Below, piece by piece: positions 40,023-49,862 of a DNA stretch of 64,000 bases. Position 1 is the stretch's first letter. Every line of letters starts with the position of its first letter. Source of the DNA: Yersinia hibernica (lineage in GTDB: Bacteria > Pseudomonadota > Gammaproteobacteria > Enterobacterales > Enterobacteriaceae). The notes under the pieces were generated by a model, which saw only the letters and a list, made by a program, of their open reading frames with translations, did not search any database and had not been told where the DNA came from. Made by a program: the position numbers and the translations under genes. The stretch is taken from positions 3,658,001 to 3,722,000 of the forward strand of contig NZ_CP032487.1 of NCBI RefSeq assembly GCF_004124235.1, read 5' to 3'.

Positions 40023-41514
40023 GTTTATCTTCTAAACTGACTCTCATGACTTCCTCTATCGTCGTGAGACCAGCCATCACTTTATCAATCCCATCTTGTT
40101 CTAGGCTATGTATATATCCCTTAGCCAAGAGATTTAAATCAAGTTCACTTTTACCTTTATAAATACCCTCACGAAAATTGTTATCGATAATCAGTAATTC
40201 GTGCAGAGCTATTCGCCCACGGTAACCTGCTTTATTACATATATCGCAACCTACAGCATGGAACCCAGATCCCTCCACGGGGATTTGGTCATTAATACAA
40301 AATTCTTGTAATATTTCTTGTGGGTAGAGGTATTGTTGTCGGCATTCGGTACATAATCGACGAACCAGTCGCTGAGAGAGTACCGCCAATAATGAACTTG
40401 ATAACATGAATGGTTCAACCCCCATATCTTTGAGTCTGGTTACGGCACCAATAGCACTGTTGGCGTGTAATGTTGATAAGACTAAATGTCCGGTTAAAGA
40501 GGCTTGTACCGCTATTTGCGCCGTTTCTACGTCTCGTATCTCGCCGACAAGAATAACATCAGGATCTTGGCGCAGTATTGCACGTAAACTACGTGAGAAA
40601 GTCATATTAATTTTCGTATTAACCTGAGTCTGAGAAATTCCTTCTATATCAAATTCAATGGGATCCTCCACTGTCATAATATTTCTCTCGCGTGCATTTA
40701 TGCCCATTAAAGCAGCATAAAGTGTGGTGCTTTTACCTGCACCAGTGGGCCCAACAATCAATATAATGCCATGAGGTTTAAGGACTAATGATTGCATTAA
40801 ATGACAGTTTTTTTGTGACATCCCTAAAGACTCCAGATTTAGTTTAAGACTATTCTTGTCTAGTAATCTCATAACCACGCGCTCACCATGATTTACGGGT
40901 AGTACAGAAACTCTCACATCCAAAGTTTTCCCAGCTAAACTTAGTGCAATGCGGCCATCCTGCGGGATCCGTTTCTCGGCAATATCTAACTTTGCCATTA
41001 TTTTTATCCGTGACACTAATAATAACGCCACCCGTCGCTGTAGTTCTAATATGTTTTTTAATACACCATCAATACGAAATCGTATAATAATTTTCTCTTC
41101 GAAAGATTCCATATGGATATCTGATGCCAGCTCCTTAATCGCCTCAGCTAAAATGGTATTGATTAGTTTTATTACCGGCGCTTCATTATTACTATCGAGT
41201 AAATCTTCGCTAACAGGAAGCTCACCATCAAATGAGTAAATAGCTATTTCATCACTTATCGAATTCATTATTTTATGCGATTGTATCGAGTTATTTTGAT
41301 ATACAGTCGCAAGACGATTATCAAACTCATCATCACTTACAAAATGAAGCCCAGCAGGTCTTTTCCCGACTCTGTTACCTTCAAGTATTGCCTCAAGAGA
41401 AGCTGATTTACGGCAAATAAGTTGGTAGCCCTGCTCAGCGGGTGATAAAACCACCCCATTGTCCTTTGCCCAACTAAATGGTAATGGCAAGAATTCAGCT
41501 TTATCTTGAGTCAT
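40009..41514 (-). CDS. gspE: GspE, type II secretion ATPase
   Basis: A 501-residue cytoplasmic hexameric ATPase that powers pseudopilus assembly. It has Walker A GPTGAGKST near residues 254-262, an Asp box, and Walker B DPDVILVGEIRD. A zinc-binding tetracysteine follows, formed by CTEC and CDIC about 28 residues apart. It overlaps gspD upstream and gspF downstream by 14 nt each. The gene itself appears intact. Confidence 0.95.
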   Translation of the reverse strand: MTQDKAEFLPLPFSWAKDNGVVLSPAEQGYQLICRKSASLEAILEGNRVGKRPAGLHFVSDDEFDNRLATVYQNNSIQSHKIMNSISDEIAIYSFDGELPVSEDLLDSNNEAPVIKLINTILAEAIKELASDIHMESFEEKIIIRFRIDGVLKNILELQRRVALLLVSRIKIMAKLDIAEKRIPQDGRIALSLAGKTLDVRVSVLPVNHGERVVMRLLDKNSLKLNLESLGMSQKNCHLMQSLVLKPHGIILIVGPTGAGKSTTLYAALMGINARERNIMTVEDPIEFDIEGISQTQVNTKINMTFSRSLRAILRQDPDVILVGEIRDVETAQIAVQASLTGHLVLSTLHANSAIGAVTRLKDMGVEPFMLSSSLLAVLSQRLVRRLCTECRQQYLYPQEILQEFCINDQIPVEGSGFHAVGCDICNKAGYRGRIALHELLIIDNNFREGIYKGKSELDLNLLAKGYIHSLEQDGIDKVMAGLTTIEEVMRVSLEDKHACI

Positions 41515-42490
41515 AATTTACTCCTACTCGTTGATAAAAATTTACTATGTCATTTTTAAGCGTATTAAAAGCATCATTATTTATTTTATTCGATACTATT
41601 TCAATTGGACGTGTTATGTCAGAATTAAGAGAGTTCAGGTTACTATGTTCTGTATATTTATCTGCTGTCACTTGGCTATAGTCACCTGTATCTCTAAGTA
41701 TTGTTGGCCGAATAAAGAGAATTAGATTACTTTTTTCAACCTTTTCTTTACTTTGCCTAAATAAGCCACCGATCAAAGGGATATCGCCTAGAAATGGCAA
41801 CTTATTTATTACCTTACTAATTTTCTTATCTAGCAACCCACCCACGACGACTGTTTCTCCACTTTTAACCAATACTGCATTATTAACAACTCTCTTATTA
41901 AAAACCGAACCCAGACTGTTAGCATTAACATCTGAACCATCGGCTACACTTGATACCTCTTGCCGAATTTCCAACAGGACGGAATCGCCTTTATTTATCT
42001 GTGGCTTAACCTTTAACATGACACCTACGGATTGTCTTGAAATAGAATTATATACCTTGTCTGTTGCTGTTGTTTGCGTCGAGGTTAATACGGGAACCTC
42101 TTGTCCAACATTAAATTCCGCCTCCATGTTATCTAACGTAACAATGCTCGGAGTTGCCAAAATATTGTTATTTGAATTAGTAGCCAATGCAGTAAATAGG
42201 CCATTCCAATTTCCTTTATAAAATCCTGCGGTTAATCCAGCAATCGCCATTGGTATCGAGTTTTTAATATTATCATTCTCGCTTCGACTATCTAATTTCT
42301 GAAGAAAATTAACGCTACCATGCAGTTTATTAGCCCACTGGATACCAAGATTTAGTCCCTCTCCATTATGGGTTTCTACTATAATTGCCTCCACTAATAC
42401 CTGCGCACGTCTTATATCTAGCTTTTCAATAATCTGGTCTAACTCTTTCATTAGCTTTGGATGCGCTGTAATAACTAAAGCATTTGTTTG
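41501..42490 (-). pseudogene. gspD: gspD secretin, 5' part lost at an IS1-family junction
   Basis: Only the C-terminal 329 codons of the outer-membrane secretin remain. The frame is open to the IS edge and starts TNALVITAHPKLM, which is the N3 region; the secretin domain follows (VPVLTS near the gate and VVVGGLLDKK, then PFLGDIPLIGGLF). Normal GspD has about 650 residues and a signal peptide with N0-N2 domains, all absent here. gspC, usually upstream, is also absent. The secretion system should therefore be non-functional unless the missing parts lie elsewhere. Confidence 0.9.
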
Positions 42491-42505
42491 GGTCGTGCCG
42501 CAGAT

Positions 42506-43009
42506 TTAGTGGTAATGGTTAATTGTCAGATACCATCCGATGATCTTATCGTGCATTTCTTCTGATTTTGAGAAGCAGATAGTCTTGCGGGCTAACCGTT
42601 TGAGATGGGTTCGCAAGTTCAGATTATGTCGCTCTATCCTCTGGGTGTATTTCTTGCTGATAACATGACTGGTTGAGGACAATAAAGTGCGGTATACCGG
42701 CCAGGCATCGGTCATGTAGAAGGCAATGCTAAACTGGCTCAGCAAAACCAGAAGACGCTTTAATGTCAAAGCATTTCGCGGGCCAAATACATGGGCGATA
42801 ACGCGCTTTCGGATGCGGTCATAGGCATAAAACAGCCAGCGTTGATTGCCTTTACAGCGGACATATGACCACTGCTCATCGGCTTCACAGCAGATAACCA
42901 CCTCTGCGCTAGGCTCTACGTTTTGCGCTACCTGGTGCGGCGTAAGTTTTTTAGATGACGCAGAACGGTATTGAGGCTTATCCGTAGAACCCGTGCTGTA
43001 TCGCGGCAT
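42506..43009 (-). CDS. insB: InsB, IS1-family transposase catalytic part (copy 1)
   Basis: The 167-residue DDE-type catalytic portion of the IS1-family transposase. It is normally made as an InsA-InsB' fusion by -1 frameshifting at a run of six A followed by C. That motif is present on the minus strand at 42946-42952, in the insA-insB overlap. Identical to copy 2. Confidence 0.9.
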   Translation of the reverse strand: MPRYSTGSTDKPQYRSASSKKLTPHQVAQNVEPSAEVVICCEADEQWSYVRCKGNQRWLFYAYDRIRKRVIAHVFGPRNALTLKRLLVLLSQFSIAFYMTDAWPVYRTLLSSTSHVISKKYTQRIERHNLNLRTHLKRLARKTICFSKSEEMHDKIIGWYLTINHYH

Positions 43010-43203
43010 CCGGAGCCGTTCATCGCCATATCAACGATGGCCTGATGGGTTTCGGGTTTAGCTCCGTTGTAGCGATAGCTGAGCTGGAAGGTCTTCAGGC
43101 ATTGGTTACAGCGATAGAGCTGCGCCCCTGAGCCGGAGTGGCCGTTTCGGATAACCCCATGAGTTTCAGAACAGCGAGGACAAACCACATCAATCTTTGC
43201 CAT
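42928..43203 (-). CDS. insA: InsA, IS1-family DNA-binding regulator (copy 1)
   Basis: A 91-residue protein with an N-terminal zinc finger (CPRC and CNQC) and a C-terminal helix-turn-helix ([20 protein letters not shown]). In IS1, InsA binds the terminal repeats and represses transposition. The start at 43203 gives the normal family length; one extra Met codon lies upstream. Confidence 0.9.
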   Translation of the reverse strand: MAKIDVVCPRCSETHGVIRNGHSGSGAQLYRCNQCLKTFQLSYRYNGAKPETHQAIVDMAMNGSGCRDTARVLRISLNTVLRHLKNLRRTR

Positions 43204-43254
43204 CAATCATCCAAAGGGTAAAGAGTACACCAACACTAAGTTTGCGTCACGACC

Positions 43255-44303
43255 AAGACGGCAACACTTATATCAGGATCAATAAAGACTATGTCATTAA
43301 TCAGTCAGGTGAACCGTATGGAGAATTTTTTTTGCTTGTATTTTCTGGCCAAGAAGATGAAGCAAGAAGTTTTTTGATCACCTCACAGGATGTTTCAGAT
43401 AATTTCGAGGAAAAAGAAGTTAAAGGGAAGATGATTTTACAGACCTCGGGAGAAAAGATACTGAATAATAAAAATTTTGAGATTTTAAATAAGAGTATGG
43501 CGCTTGATAAAATAGAACACGCTATTAAAAAATCAGACTTCAAGCGTAATCGTCTGTTCCTGGGGGCAACCAATTATATAAAACTATGCCCCGAGCAAAT
43601 AGAACATGATTTTTTATTACCACTGGATAATGGGTATGCAGATCTGAAAAAGGAATTTTTCAAAAACAAGAAGCGCTTACAATCTACACTTTTTAATATC
43701 GAAGATGTTGTTGAAGGGATGAATAACATCCTAAAAACATCCGATCCCGAGGAGGCATTTGATATCTATGAAGATGTTATTAGTCAGCATATAGGGTCCT
43801 CCACAGGAACCTATATAAGCTTCGAAGTTGATTTTTTTAATGACGAAGATTTCTTAGCAGCAGTTAAAAATCATAAAGAAAGATTATCCGCTATTCGCGA
43901 ACTGGGCCTGGAAAGTAGCTATTTTTCTCTTCTGAAATCATATGAAAAATCAGTGGCAAAGCAAACTGCAAACCTGCAATTAAGTCAAGGAGACAAAGTG
44001 GAGGTAACTATTAAATACGACGCGAAGACATTAGAAAACCCATCCATAATTGTTTCCAAAACAATTTATGAAGGGAAGTGCCCCTTTGTTGAAATCAGCA
44101 CTTTGGGTCATCAGAAGCTATATTTTTGCCCATGGAACTGGATTTCATACGAGATCGGGAATGGAAAAGAGGTTTTCCCTGAAACTCCTAATGACTTCGA
44201 ACGACAATATATTAGTTCTAGTTGGAAATATCGTAGACCATTTCAAGTTGCGATAGATAAACTTCTAATTGGAGAGGATTTAATCTCGCCTTGGATGAAC
44301 TAA
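43255..44303 (+). pseudogene. Orphan gene fragment, 5' end lost at IS copy 1
   Basis: About 348 codons run in one frame from the IS edge to a stop at 44303. I do not recognise the family. The visible start DGNTYIRINKDYVINQ looks like the inside of a domain rather than a natural start, and the C terminus ends in DLISPWMN. No membrane segment is obvious, and charged residues are frequent. An in-frame TTG inside the IS could prime a fusion of 18-19 extra residues, but it has no ribosome-binding site. It is probably a remnant of the deleted island segment. Confidence 0.55.
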
Positions 44304-44484
44304 AACTAACAATTAGCTCCGCCTGACCACATACTGGCTGTACCTACCATTTTACGATAAGTAAAACGTTAACGTCTGCTCCTGGCACAAAGCGGACCGC
44401 CTGAAGCGTTGCGAAGTCTGCTATGAGCGAAAGGTGTACGCCCGCATAGCGTTAACAGGCGTCCGATATTTTAAAGTGGGCAGA

Positions 44485-44910
44485 TTACTTAACACGCTTC
44501 CCCGTTTCGCCAATGACTTTCTCACCATCCTCTTTGTTAAATGCTCCTTTCTGACGTTCCGGAATGATATCCAGAACCAACTCCGAAGGACGGCAAAGTT
44601 TAGTTCCCAGTGGCGTCACTACAATCGGACGGTTAATCAGAATCGGATGTTGCAGCATAAAATCGATTAACTGGTCGTCAGTAAATTTATCTTCTGCAAG
44701 ACCCAGTTCCTCAAACGGTTCGACGTTCTTACGCAACAAAGCACGGACGGAAATGCCCATATCTGCAATGAGTTTGACCAGCTCATCTCGTGAGGGTGGA
44801 GTCTCAAGGTAAAGAATAACGGTCGGCTCATTACCGCTGTTGCGGATCATCTCCAGCGTATTACGAGACGTGCCGCAGGCTGGGTTGTGATAAATGGTGA
44901 TGTTGCTCAT
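44485..44910 (-). CDS. arsC: ArsC, arsenate reductase
   Basis: ArsC reduces arsenate to arsenite using glutaredoxin and glutathione. The 141-residue length equals that of the R773 plasmid enzyme. The catalytic Cys12 is in HNPACGTSRNT, and the substrate arginines are in the expected regions (LLRKN, INRPIV). It is the last gene of the arsRDABC operon, 12 bp after arsB. The ars genes are clearly more GC-rich than the flanking island DNA, indicating a separate origin. Confidence 0.96.
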   Translation of the reverse strand: MSNITIYHNPACGTSRNTLEMIRNSGNEPTVILYLETPPSRDELVKLIADMGISVRALLRKNVEPFEELGLAEDKFTDDQLIDFMLQHPILINRPIVVTPLGTKLCRPSELVLDIIPERQKGAFNKEDGEKVIGETGKRVK

Positions 44911-44922
44911 ATCAGTATCTCA

Positions 44923-46212
44923 TTACAAAGTGAAAGAGAGACGTAGCGCCAGCGCAGCCAGCGTTACAAACATCACAGGCAGAGTCATGACGATCCCGGT
45001 GCGAAAATAGTATCCCCAGGTGATGGTCATGTTCTTCTGTGAAAGGACATGCAGCCAGAGCAGCGTGGCCAGGCTACCAATAGGTGTAATTTTTGGTCCC
45101 AGATCGCAGCCAATCACGTTGGCATAAATCATCGCTTCTTTGATAACGCCTGTTGCGGTGCTGCCATCAATAGAGAGAGCGCCAACCAGTACAGTGGGCA
45201 TGTTGTTCATGATGGAAGACAGGAAAGCCGTCAAGAAGCCAGTACCAAAGGTCGCGGCCCAAAGTCCTTTATCTGCCAGCAAGTTCAGCACATCGGAGAG
45301 ATATTCTGTTAGACCGGCGTTACGCAGGCCATAGACCACCAGATACATCCCCAGCGAGAAGATGACGATCTGCCATGGCGCACCGTGAAGCACTTTGCCA
45401 GTGTTAATGGCATGGCCTCGTTTCGCCACCACAAACAAAATGACAGCCCCTACAGCAGCAATCGCGCTGACCGGGATACCCAACGGCTCAAGGACGAAAA
45501 AGCCAACCAGAAGAAGGATCAATACAATCCAGCCGGTTCTGAAGGTTGCCAGATCTTTAATCGCCTTTGCCGGTGCTTTAAGGAGAGCCAGGTCGTAAGT
45601 CGGTGGAATATCTTTGCGGAAGAACAGATGCAGCATCACCAGCGTGGCGATAATAGCGGCAATATCCACTGGCACCATTACCGACGCGTACTCAGTGAAA
45701 CCCAGCCCAAAGAAGTCTGCAGAAACAATGTTAACCAGGTTGGACACTATAAGCGGCAGGCTGGCCGTATCGGCAATAAACCCGGCGGCCATGACAAATG
45801 CCAGTGTCGTGCCTTTGCTGAACCCCAATGCCAGTAGCATGGCGATGACAATTGGAGTCAGAATCAATGCCGCGCCATCGTTGGCAAACAATGCCGCCAC
45901 CGCTGCGCCGAGCAAGACGATATAGGTAAACAGCAAACGCCCCCGACCGTTACCCCAACGAGAAACGTGCAGCGCCGCCCATTCGAAAAAACCGGATTCA
46001 TCGAGCAGCAGGCTGATAATAATCACGGCAATAAAGGTCGCCGTCGCATTCCAGACGATATTCCACACAACAGGGATATCACCAAAATGGACTACGCCAG
46101 AGATCAACGCCAGTACTGCGCCCAATGTCGCACTCCAGCCGATCCCTAATCCCTTCGGTTGCCAGATAACCAACACGATGGTCAGGACAAAAATAGCGCC
46201 TGCCAGTAACAT
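44923..46212 (-). CDS. arsB: ArsB, arsenite/antimonite efflux membrane protein
   Basis: A 12-segment inner-membrane arsenite/antimonite exporter. It works alone with the proton gradient or as the channel of the ArsA ATPase. From the ATG at 46212 ([15 protein letters not shown]) it has 429 residues, the usual length; the longer frame upstream is not coding. A GGAGG-type site precedes this start. It lies about 47 bp after arsA. Confidence 0.95.
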   Translation of the reverse strand: MLLAGAIFVLTIVLVIWQPKGLGIGWSATLGAVLALISGVVHFGDIPVVWNIVWNATATFIAVIIISLLLDESGFFEWAALHVSRWGNGRGRLLFTYIVLLGAAVAALFANDGAALILTPIVIAMLLALGFSKGTTLAFVMAAGFIADTASLPLIVSNLVNIVSADFFGLGFTEYASVMVPVDIAAIIATLVMLHLFFRKDIPPTYDLALLKAPAKAIKDLATFRTGWIVLILLLVGFFVLEPLGIPVSAIAAVGAVILFVVAKRGHAINTGKVLHGAPWQIVIFSLGMYLVVYGLRNAGLTEYLSDVLNLLADKGLWAATFGTGFLTAFLSSIMNNMPTVLVGALSIDGSTATGVIKEAMIYANVIGCDLGPKITPIGSLATLLWLHVLSQKNMTITWGYYFRTGIVMTLPVMFVTLAALALRLSFTL

Positions 46213-46259
46213 AAAACCTCCAGACAGGACGGCTCTGCCGCCCTGTGTATACAAAAAAA

Positions 46260-48011
46260 TTAAACTGCCAGCTCTCTGAGTTTCTCGATGCCAGTGGGCT
46301 CTGATGCCAGTACGGGTACTAACGCTATGCGGCTTGCATGCTGGTTCTTCACAGCCTCGATTTGAGGAAGCTCTTGTCGGGCGCGCTGGCAAAGCAGTGG
46401 TGAATGCGTCTGTGCAATTGAAAGGCTGTTATTGATAATCCAGCCCCAGGGATGAATCCCCGCACGCTCAAGATCAGACTGCAGGTTTGCCGCTTCCAGC
46501 ACCGGTGTGGTTTCAGGCAGAGTGACCAGCAGGACTTTGGTACGCTCCGGGTCCTGAAGCTGCATCATCGGAGTGGTAAAATGACCTTTATCCCCCATCT
46601 TCCTGGCAATCTCACGGTGATAAGCCCCGGTAGCATCAAGCAGTAATAACGTATGCCCGGTAGGTGCTGTATCCATGACCACAAACCGTTTACCCGCTTC
46701 ACGAATCACCCTGGAAAAGGCCTGAAACACGGCAATTTCTTCAGTACAGGGAGAACGCAAATCCTCTTCCAGTAGCCGTTTCCCTGCTTCGTCCAGATCT
46801 CTTCCCTTCGTCTCAAGAACATGCTGGCGATAGCGTTCGGTTTCATCATGAGGGTTGATGCGGCTGACCTGAAGGTTTTTGAGGCTGCCGTTCAGCGTTG
46901 TACTCAGGTGCGCAGCAGGATCAGAGGTCGTGAGATGCACGTCAAATCCCATGTCTGCCAGCCTTACGGCGATGGCAGCAGCCATCGTGGTTTTCCCTAC
47001 GCCACCTTTGCCCATCAGCATAATCAGGCCGTGTTCACTGCGAGCGATATCATTGACCAGGCCAGAGAGAGATAAGTTTTCAGGCGTGTACTGGATGTTC
47101 GTTACCGGGAGCGGTAATACCTCAGAACCGGTATCCAGCAGTCCCTTCAAGGCTGAAACACCAACCATATTGACTGGCTGTAGTAATAGGGTATCTGTCG
47201 GTAGCTCAGATAAATCGGCAGGAAGATTTGCCAGTGCCTCCTGCTCACGTTGCCATATCGCAGCGGCCAGGGCGTCATGTTCAGCTTCGGTTTTAGGCAG
47301 CACACCATTAATAACCAGGTACTGGTTTTTCAGGCCAATTGCAGCCAGTTCTTCATGGGTGCGGGCGACTTCCTGCAGCGTAGATTTTTGCAGTCGTGCA
47401 ACCAGAACCAAGCGGGTACGTTCAGGATCGGATAACGCCTCTACCGCATGGGCATACTGCTCACGCTGCTTTTCCAGCCCGGCCATTGGGCCAAGACAGG
47501 AAGCACCATCCGGATTACTTTCAATGAAGCTACTCCATGCACCGGGAAGCTGGAGAAGGCGAATCGTGTGGCCCGTTGGCGCTGTATCAAAAATGATGTG
47601 ATCGAAGAGGGTCAGCAGGGAAGTGTCTGTTAGCAAGCCAGTAAATTCATCGAACGCCGCAATCTCAGTCGTACAGGCTCCTGAAAGCTGCTCGCTGATA
47701 CTGGTAACAACGTCATCAGGCAGAAGACCTTTGATAGGATCAACGATTCTGGCGCGGTATTGTTGAGCGGCTTCCTGCGGGTCAATCTCCAGAGCGGAAA
47801 GTCCAGGAACTACTGTCATAGGGCGAATGGTGTTACCGATAGCCTGGTCGAATACCTGTCCGACATTCGAGGCAGGATCGGTACTGACCAGCAAAACCCG
47901 CTTACCCTGTTCGGCAAGGCGGATAGCCGTCGCGCAGGAAATGGAAGTTTTTCCTACGCCTCCCTTACCGGTAAAAAACAGATAAGGCGGGATGTTCTGT
48001 AAGAATTTCAT
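46260..48011 (-). CDS. arsA: ArsA, arsenite-stimulated ATPase
   Basis: The soluble ATPase of the ArsAB pump. It has 583 residues from the ATG at 48011 ([15 protein letters not shown]), exactly the R773 length. It is a tandem duplication: Walker [10 protein letters not shown] near residues 15-23 and GKGGVGKTT in the second half. The three metalloid-binding cysteines can be placed in [18 protein letters not shown] and [11 protein letters not shown]. It lies just after arsD. Confidence 0.96.
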   Translation of the reverse strand: MKFLQNIPPYLFFTGKGGVGKTSISCATAIRLAEQGKRVLLVSTDPASNVGQVFDQAIGNTIRPMTVVPGLSALEIDPQEAAQQYRARIVDPIKGLLPDDVVTSISEQLSGACTTEIAAFDEFTGLLTDTSLLTLFDHIIFDTAPTGHTIRLLQLPGAWSSFIESNPDGASCLGPMAGLEKQREQYAHAVEALSDPERTRLVLVARLQKSTLQEVARTHEELAAIGLKNQYLVINGVLPKTEAEHDALAAAIWQREQEALANLPADLSELPTDTLLLQPVNMVGVSALKGLLDTGSEVLPLPVTNIQYTPENLSLSGLVNDIARSEHGLIMLMGKGGVGKTTMAAAIAVRLADMGFDVHLTTSDPAAHLSTTLNGSLKNLQVSRINPHDETERYRQHVLETKGRDLDEAGKRLLEEDLRSPCTEEIAVFQAFSRVIREAGKRFVVMDTAPTGHTLLLLDATGAYHREIARKMGDKGHFTTPMMQLQDPERTKVLLVTLPETTPVLEAANLQSDLERAGIHPWGWIINNSLSIAQTHSPLLCQRARQELPQIEAVKNQHASRIALVPVLASEPTGIEKLRELAV

Positions 48012-48027
48012 ATGTCCTCCTGACATA

Positions 48028-48390
48028 TCAGCAACAGGAAGTATTACCACCACAGCAACTGGTGGGAGCTAACCCTACCCTCTCCAGCGGTATACCAAAC
48101 CAGCGAGCTATCTCAGCACGTTTTGGGTATCGCCCTGCCATCACCGTTTCACCATCCAACAGCAGTAGCGGAAGCCCTTCTGCTCCAGATGCTTCTAGGA
48201 ATGCTTTCGCTTTCTCGTTCTGAACAAAGCTCATAGGCTGCTGTGCCAGATTGTAACGTTCAACCTGTACACCACGTCCTTTCAGCCACTGCACATCAGC
48301 AGAAAAATCAACCAGAACCTGATCGACATCTGAGCCACATACGCCGGTACTGCAGCACATTGCCGGGTCAAACACCGTTAACGTCTTCAT
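48028..48390 (-). CDS. arsD: ArsD, arsenic metallochaperone
   Basis: ArsD hands arsenite to ArsA and weakly represses the operon. It has 120 residues from the ATG at 48390 (MKTLTVFDPAM). The vicinal cysteines Cys12-Cys13 and Cys18 are in AMCCSTGVCG, and two further CC pairs lie at the C terminus (TSCCGGNTSCC). All are as in the R773 protein. It lies between arsR and arsA. Confidence 0.95.
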   Translation of the reverse strand: MKTLTVFDPAMCCSTGVCGSDVDQVLVDFSADVQWLKGRGVQVERYNLAQQPMSFVQNEKAKAFLEASGAEGLPLLLLDGETVMAGRYPKRAEIARWFGIPLERVGLAPTSCCGGNTSCC

Positions 48391-48437
48391 TCTGAACACA
48401 TCACATTCGTAAAATCATATATGTTCAGGCAAATTTT

Positions 48438-48788
48438 TTAGATGCAAACAGCCTTACCGCTACCAGAGCAGTTTGCCGATGCCAGCTTACGGGCGATGGC
48501 CTGTACATCGTCCTGTTGGCTTAACCAGGCCTGCTCAATCACCTGAGCGGCCCAGGAAGGAATATGCGGGGATAAGCGGTAGTGAACCCACTTGCCCTGT
48601 TTGCGATCCAGCAAAAGTCCACTTTCCCGGAGCATTGCCAGATGGCGTGAAATCTTGGGCTGAGACTGTTCTAGCGCAGCGCAAAGGTCGCACACGCACA
48701 GCTCTCCCATCTCTCTGAGCAGCAACACAATGCCCAAGCGGGTTTCATCGGAGAGATTTTTGAAGAGTTGTAAAGATGAGAGCGACAT
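48438..48788 (-). CDS. arsR: ArsR, arsenite-responsive repressor
   Basis: A 116-residue winged-helix repressor of the SmtB/ArsR family. The metalloid site CVCDLC is at about residues 31-36, at the start of the recognition region (QSQPKISRHLAML). The start at 48788 has AAGGAG about 8 nt upstream; the longer upstream frame is not supported. It is the first gene of arsRDABC and should repress it through the inverted repeat at 48845-48866. Confidence 0.95.
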   Translation of the reverse strand: MSLSSLQLFKNLSDETRLGIVLLLREMGELCVCDLCAALEQSQPKISRHLAMLRESGLLLDRKQGKWVHYRLSPHIPSWAAQVIEQAWLSQQDDVQAIARKLASANCSGSGKAVCI

Positions 48789-48844
48789 TATGACTCCTTT
48801 GCTGTAAAAACGTAGGGTACTCTTCACCCAAAAAAAATCAACCA

Positions 48845-48866
48845 CACATCCGAAAAAACGAATGTG
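48845..48866. promoter_or_regulatory. Candidate ArsR operator
   Basis: The near-perfect inverted repeat CACATCCG/CGAATGTG with a six-A spacer lies about 57 bp upstream of arsR. It resembles known ars operator sequences and lies in the expected promoter region. Confidence 0.6.
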
Positions 48867-48991
48867 AACTCTCGGTGGAACAATCAATACTGTGTACTTC
48901 ATTAATCAAACAACGATATGACCATCATTGATGTACGGAAATATCTACCGCCCAAAGCAAAGACGCCAATTTCATTCAACTTCATGAAGGG

Positions 48992-49738
48992 TTAGAAAAC
49001 ATCAGTTATCTGGTTCTTCCACTGATCCTCAGAGAGATATCGTGGCTTCCATTCCAGACCTTCCCAGCCACAAACTAAAAAGGAAATTGCAAATCGCTCA
49101 TCATAATTTCCGATTAAGTTGGTTCCAACGTCAACCTTAACCACCAAACCAAGAGACTGAAGATACCCAATGGCTATCATTACTTCCTGGTAATTTATTG
49201 ATAGTCTTGTTTTTATTGTTTTTAATGTTACAGAGGAATGCGAGCATCCGCGGGAACGCACCATGAGTAGGTACAAAAATAACCTCAGCGCATTAAGTTC
49301 GTGAAGGCTGCGGTTAGTCATAGACTCAAAGGCCGTGATTCTATTTTTTTCATCAATGACTCCTTTAAACGGTAGCTTACACCAGTGTCCATTGGCAGAG
49401 CTAAACCTGGCAACCCTTCGGACCCCATCTTTCCGTTCACAATTCAGCAAAATATACTTCTTCTTCCGATCACCAGAAACCTCAATAGCTTCAGAGTGTT
49501 CCAAGAAACGCAATCCATCGCTAACCAACTTTCTGCTCAATGAACAGAGTTGCGAAATCTGATCATAGGTGAGGTTAGCACTGTAAATACCATTTTCATC
49601 AATCTCAGATTTTAAGCAAATCAACATGAAGATTTTCAACGCCGATATACCTTGAGATATTTGGTTTTTTTTTAATTGTTTTAAGAGACCGCAATCTCTC
49701 ATGATGTAGTAAGGCATTGGTTTCCATAGAAAATTCAT
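48992..49738 (-). CDS. Winged-helix protein of unknown function
   Basis: A 248-residue protein I do not recognise by name. It seems to have two helix-turn-helix-like regions: LTYDQISQLCSLSRKLVSDG near residue 60, and TLKTIKTRLSINYQEVMIAI near residue 175. This layout recalls plasmid-type replication initiators and some transcription factors. It follows a 40-codon membrane peptide gene with one base between stop and start (TGATATG), so the two are translationally coupled. It may be a leftover mobile-element gene or a regulator; no function can be claimed. Confidence 0.55.
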   Translation of the reverse strand: MNFLWKPMPYYIMRDCGLLKQLKKNQISQGISALKIFMLICLKSEIDENGIYSANLTYDQISQLCSLSRKLVSDGLRFLEHSEAIEVSGDRKKKYILLNCERKDGVRRVARFSSANGHWCKLPFKGVIDEKNRITAFESMTNRSLHELNALRLFLYLLMVRSRGCSHSSVTLKTIKTRLSINYQEVMIAIGYLQSLGLVVKVDVGTNLIGNYDERFAISFLVCGWEGLEWKPRYLSEDQWKNQITDVF

Positions 49739-49739
49739 A

Positions 49740-49862
49740 TCACTTACCTACAACTATTGAGTAGACAAAAAGAAGGATGGCTATTGAGAGAGCCAACTTA
49801 GTGAGATCGTCAGAAATCACTGCTAACCTTTCAAGTAGTTTTACCATATTTTCCAATGACAT
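49740..49862 (-). CDS. 40-residue putative single-pass membrane peptide
   Basis: The small frame from the ATG at 49862 has a GAGG ribosome-binding site about 8 nt upstream. It encodes an amphipathic charged N-terminal half (MSLENMVKLLERLAVISDD) and a hydrophobic C-terminal segment (LALSIAILLFVYSIVVG) ending in Lys. Its stop is one base before the ATG of the winged-helix gene, which supports real translation. Function is unknown; a small-toxin or regulatory peptide role is possible but unproven. Confidence 0.55.
   Translation of the reverse strand: MSLENMVKLLERLAVISDDLTKLALSIAILLFVYSIVVGK

Larger units (their letters stand above)
42491..43254 (-). mobile_element. IS1-family element, copy 1 (no target duplication)
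   Basis: This 764-bp element is bounded by imperfect terminal inverted repeats (GGTCGTGCCGCAGATTTAG and, inverted at the far end, GGTCGTGACGCAAACTTAG). It carries insA and insB in minus orientation. The flanking 8-9 bp do not match: ATTTGTTTG on the left, AAGACGGCA on the right. This copy therefore joins two formerly separate sequences, gspD and the orphan gene. The simplest reading is an adjacent deletion or inter-copy recombination. Confidence 0.92.

Noticed and set aside
44923..46392. ArsB with a 60-residue hydrophilic N-terminal extension
   Set aside because: The extension is the antisense of arsA/intergenic DNA without a start signal; the 429-residue form from 46212 equals known ArsB.
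46879..47601. A 240-codon plus-strand frame inside arsA
   Set aside because: It is antisense to a clearly conserved gene, has shadow-like composition, and has no supporting start signal.
48438..48902. Longer ArsR with 38 extra N-terminal residues
   Set aside because: The extension overlaps the promoter/operator region and has no ribosome-binding site. The start at 48788 has AAGGAG and gives the family length.
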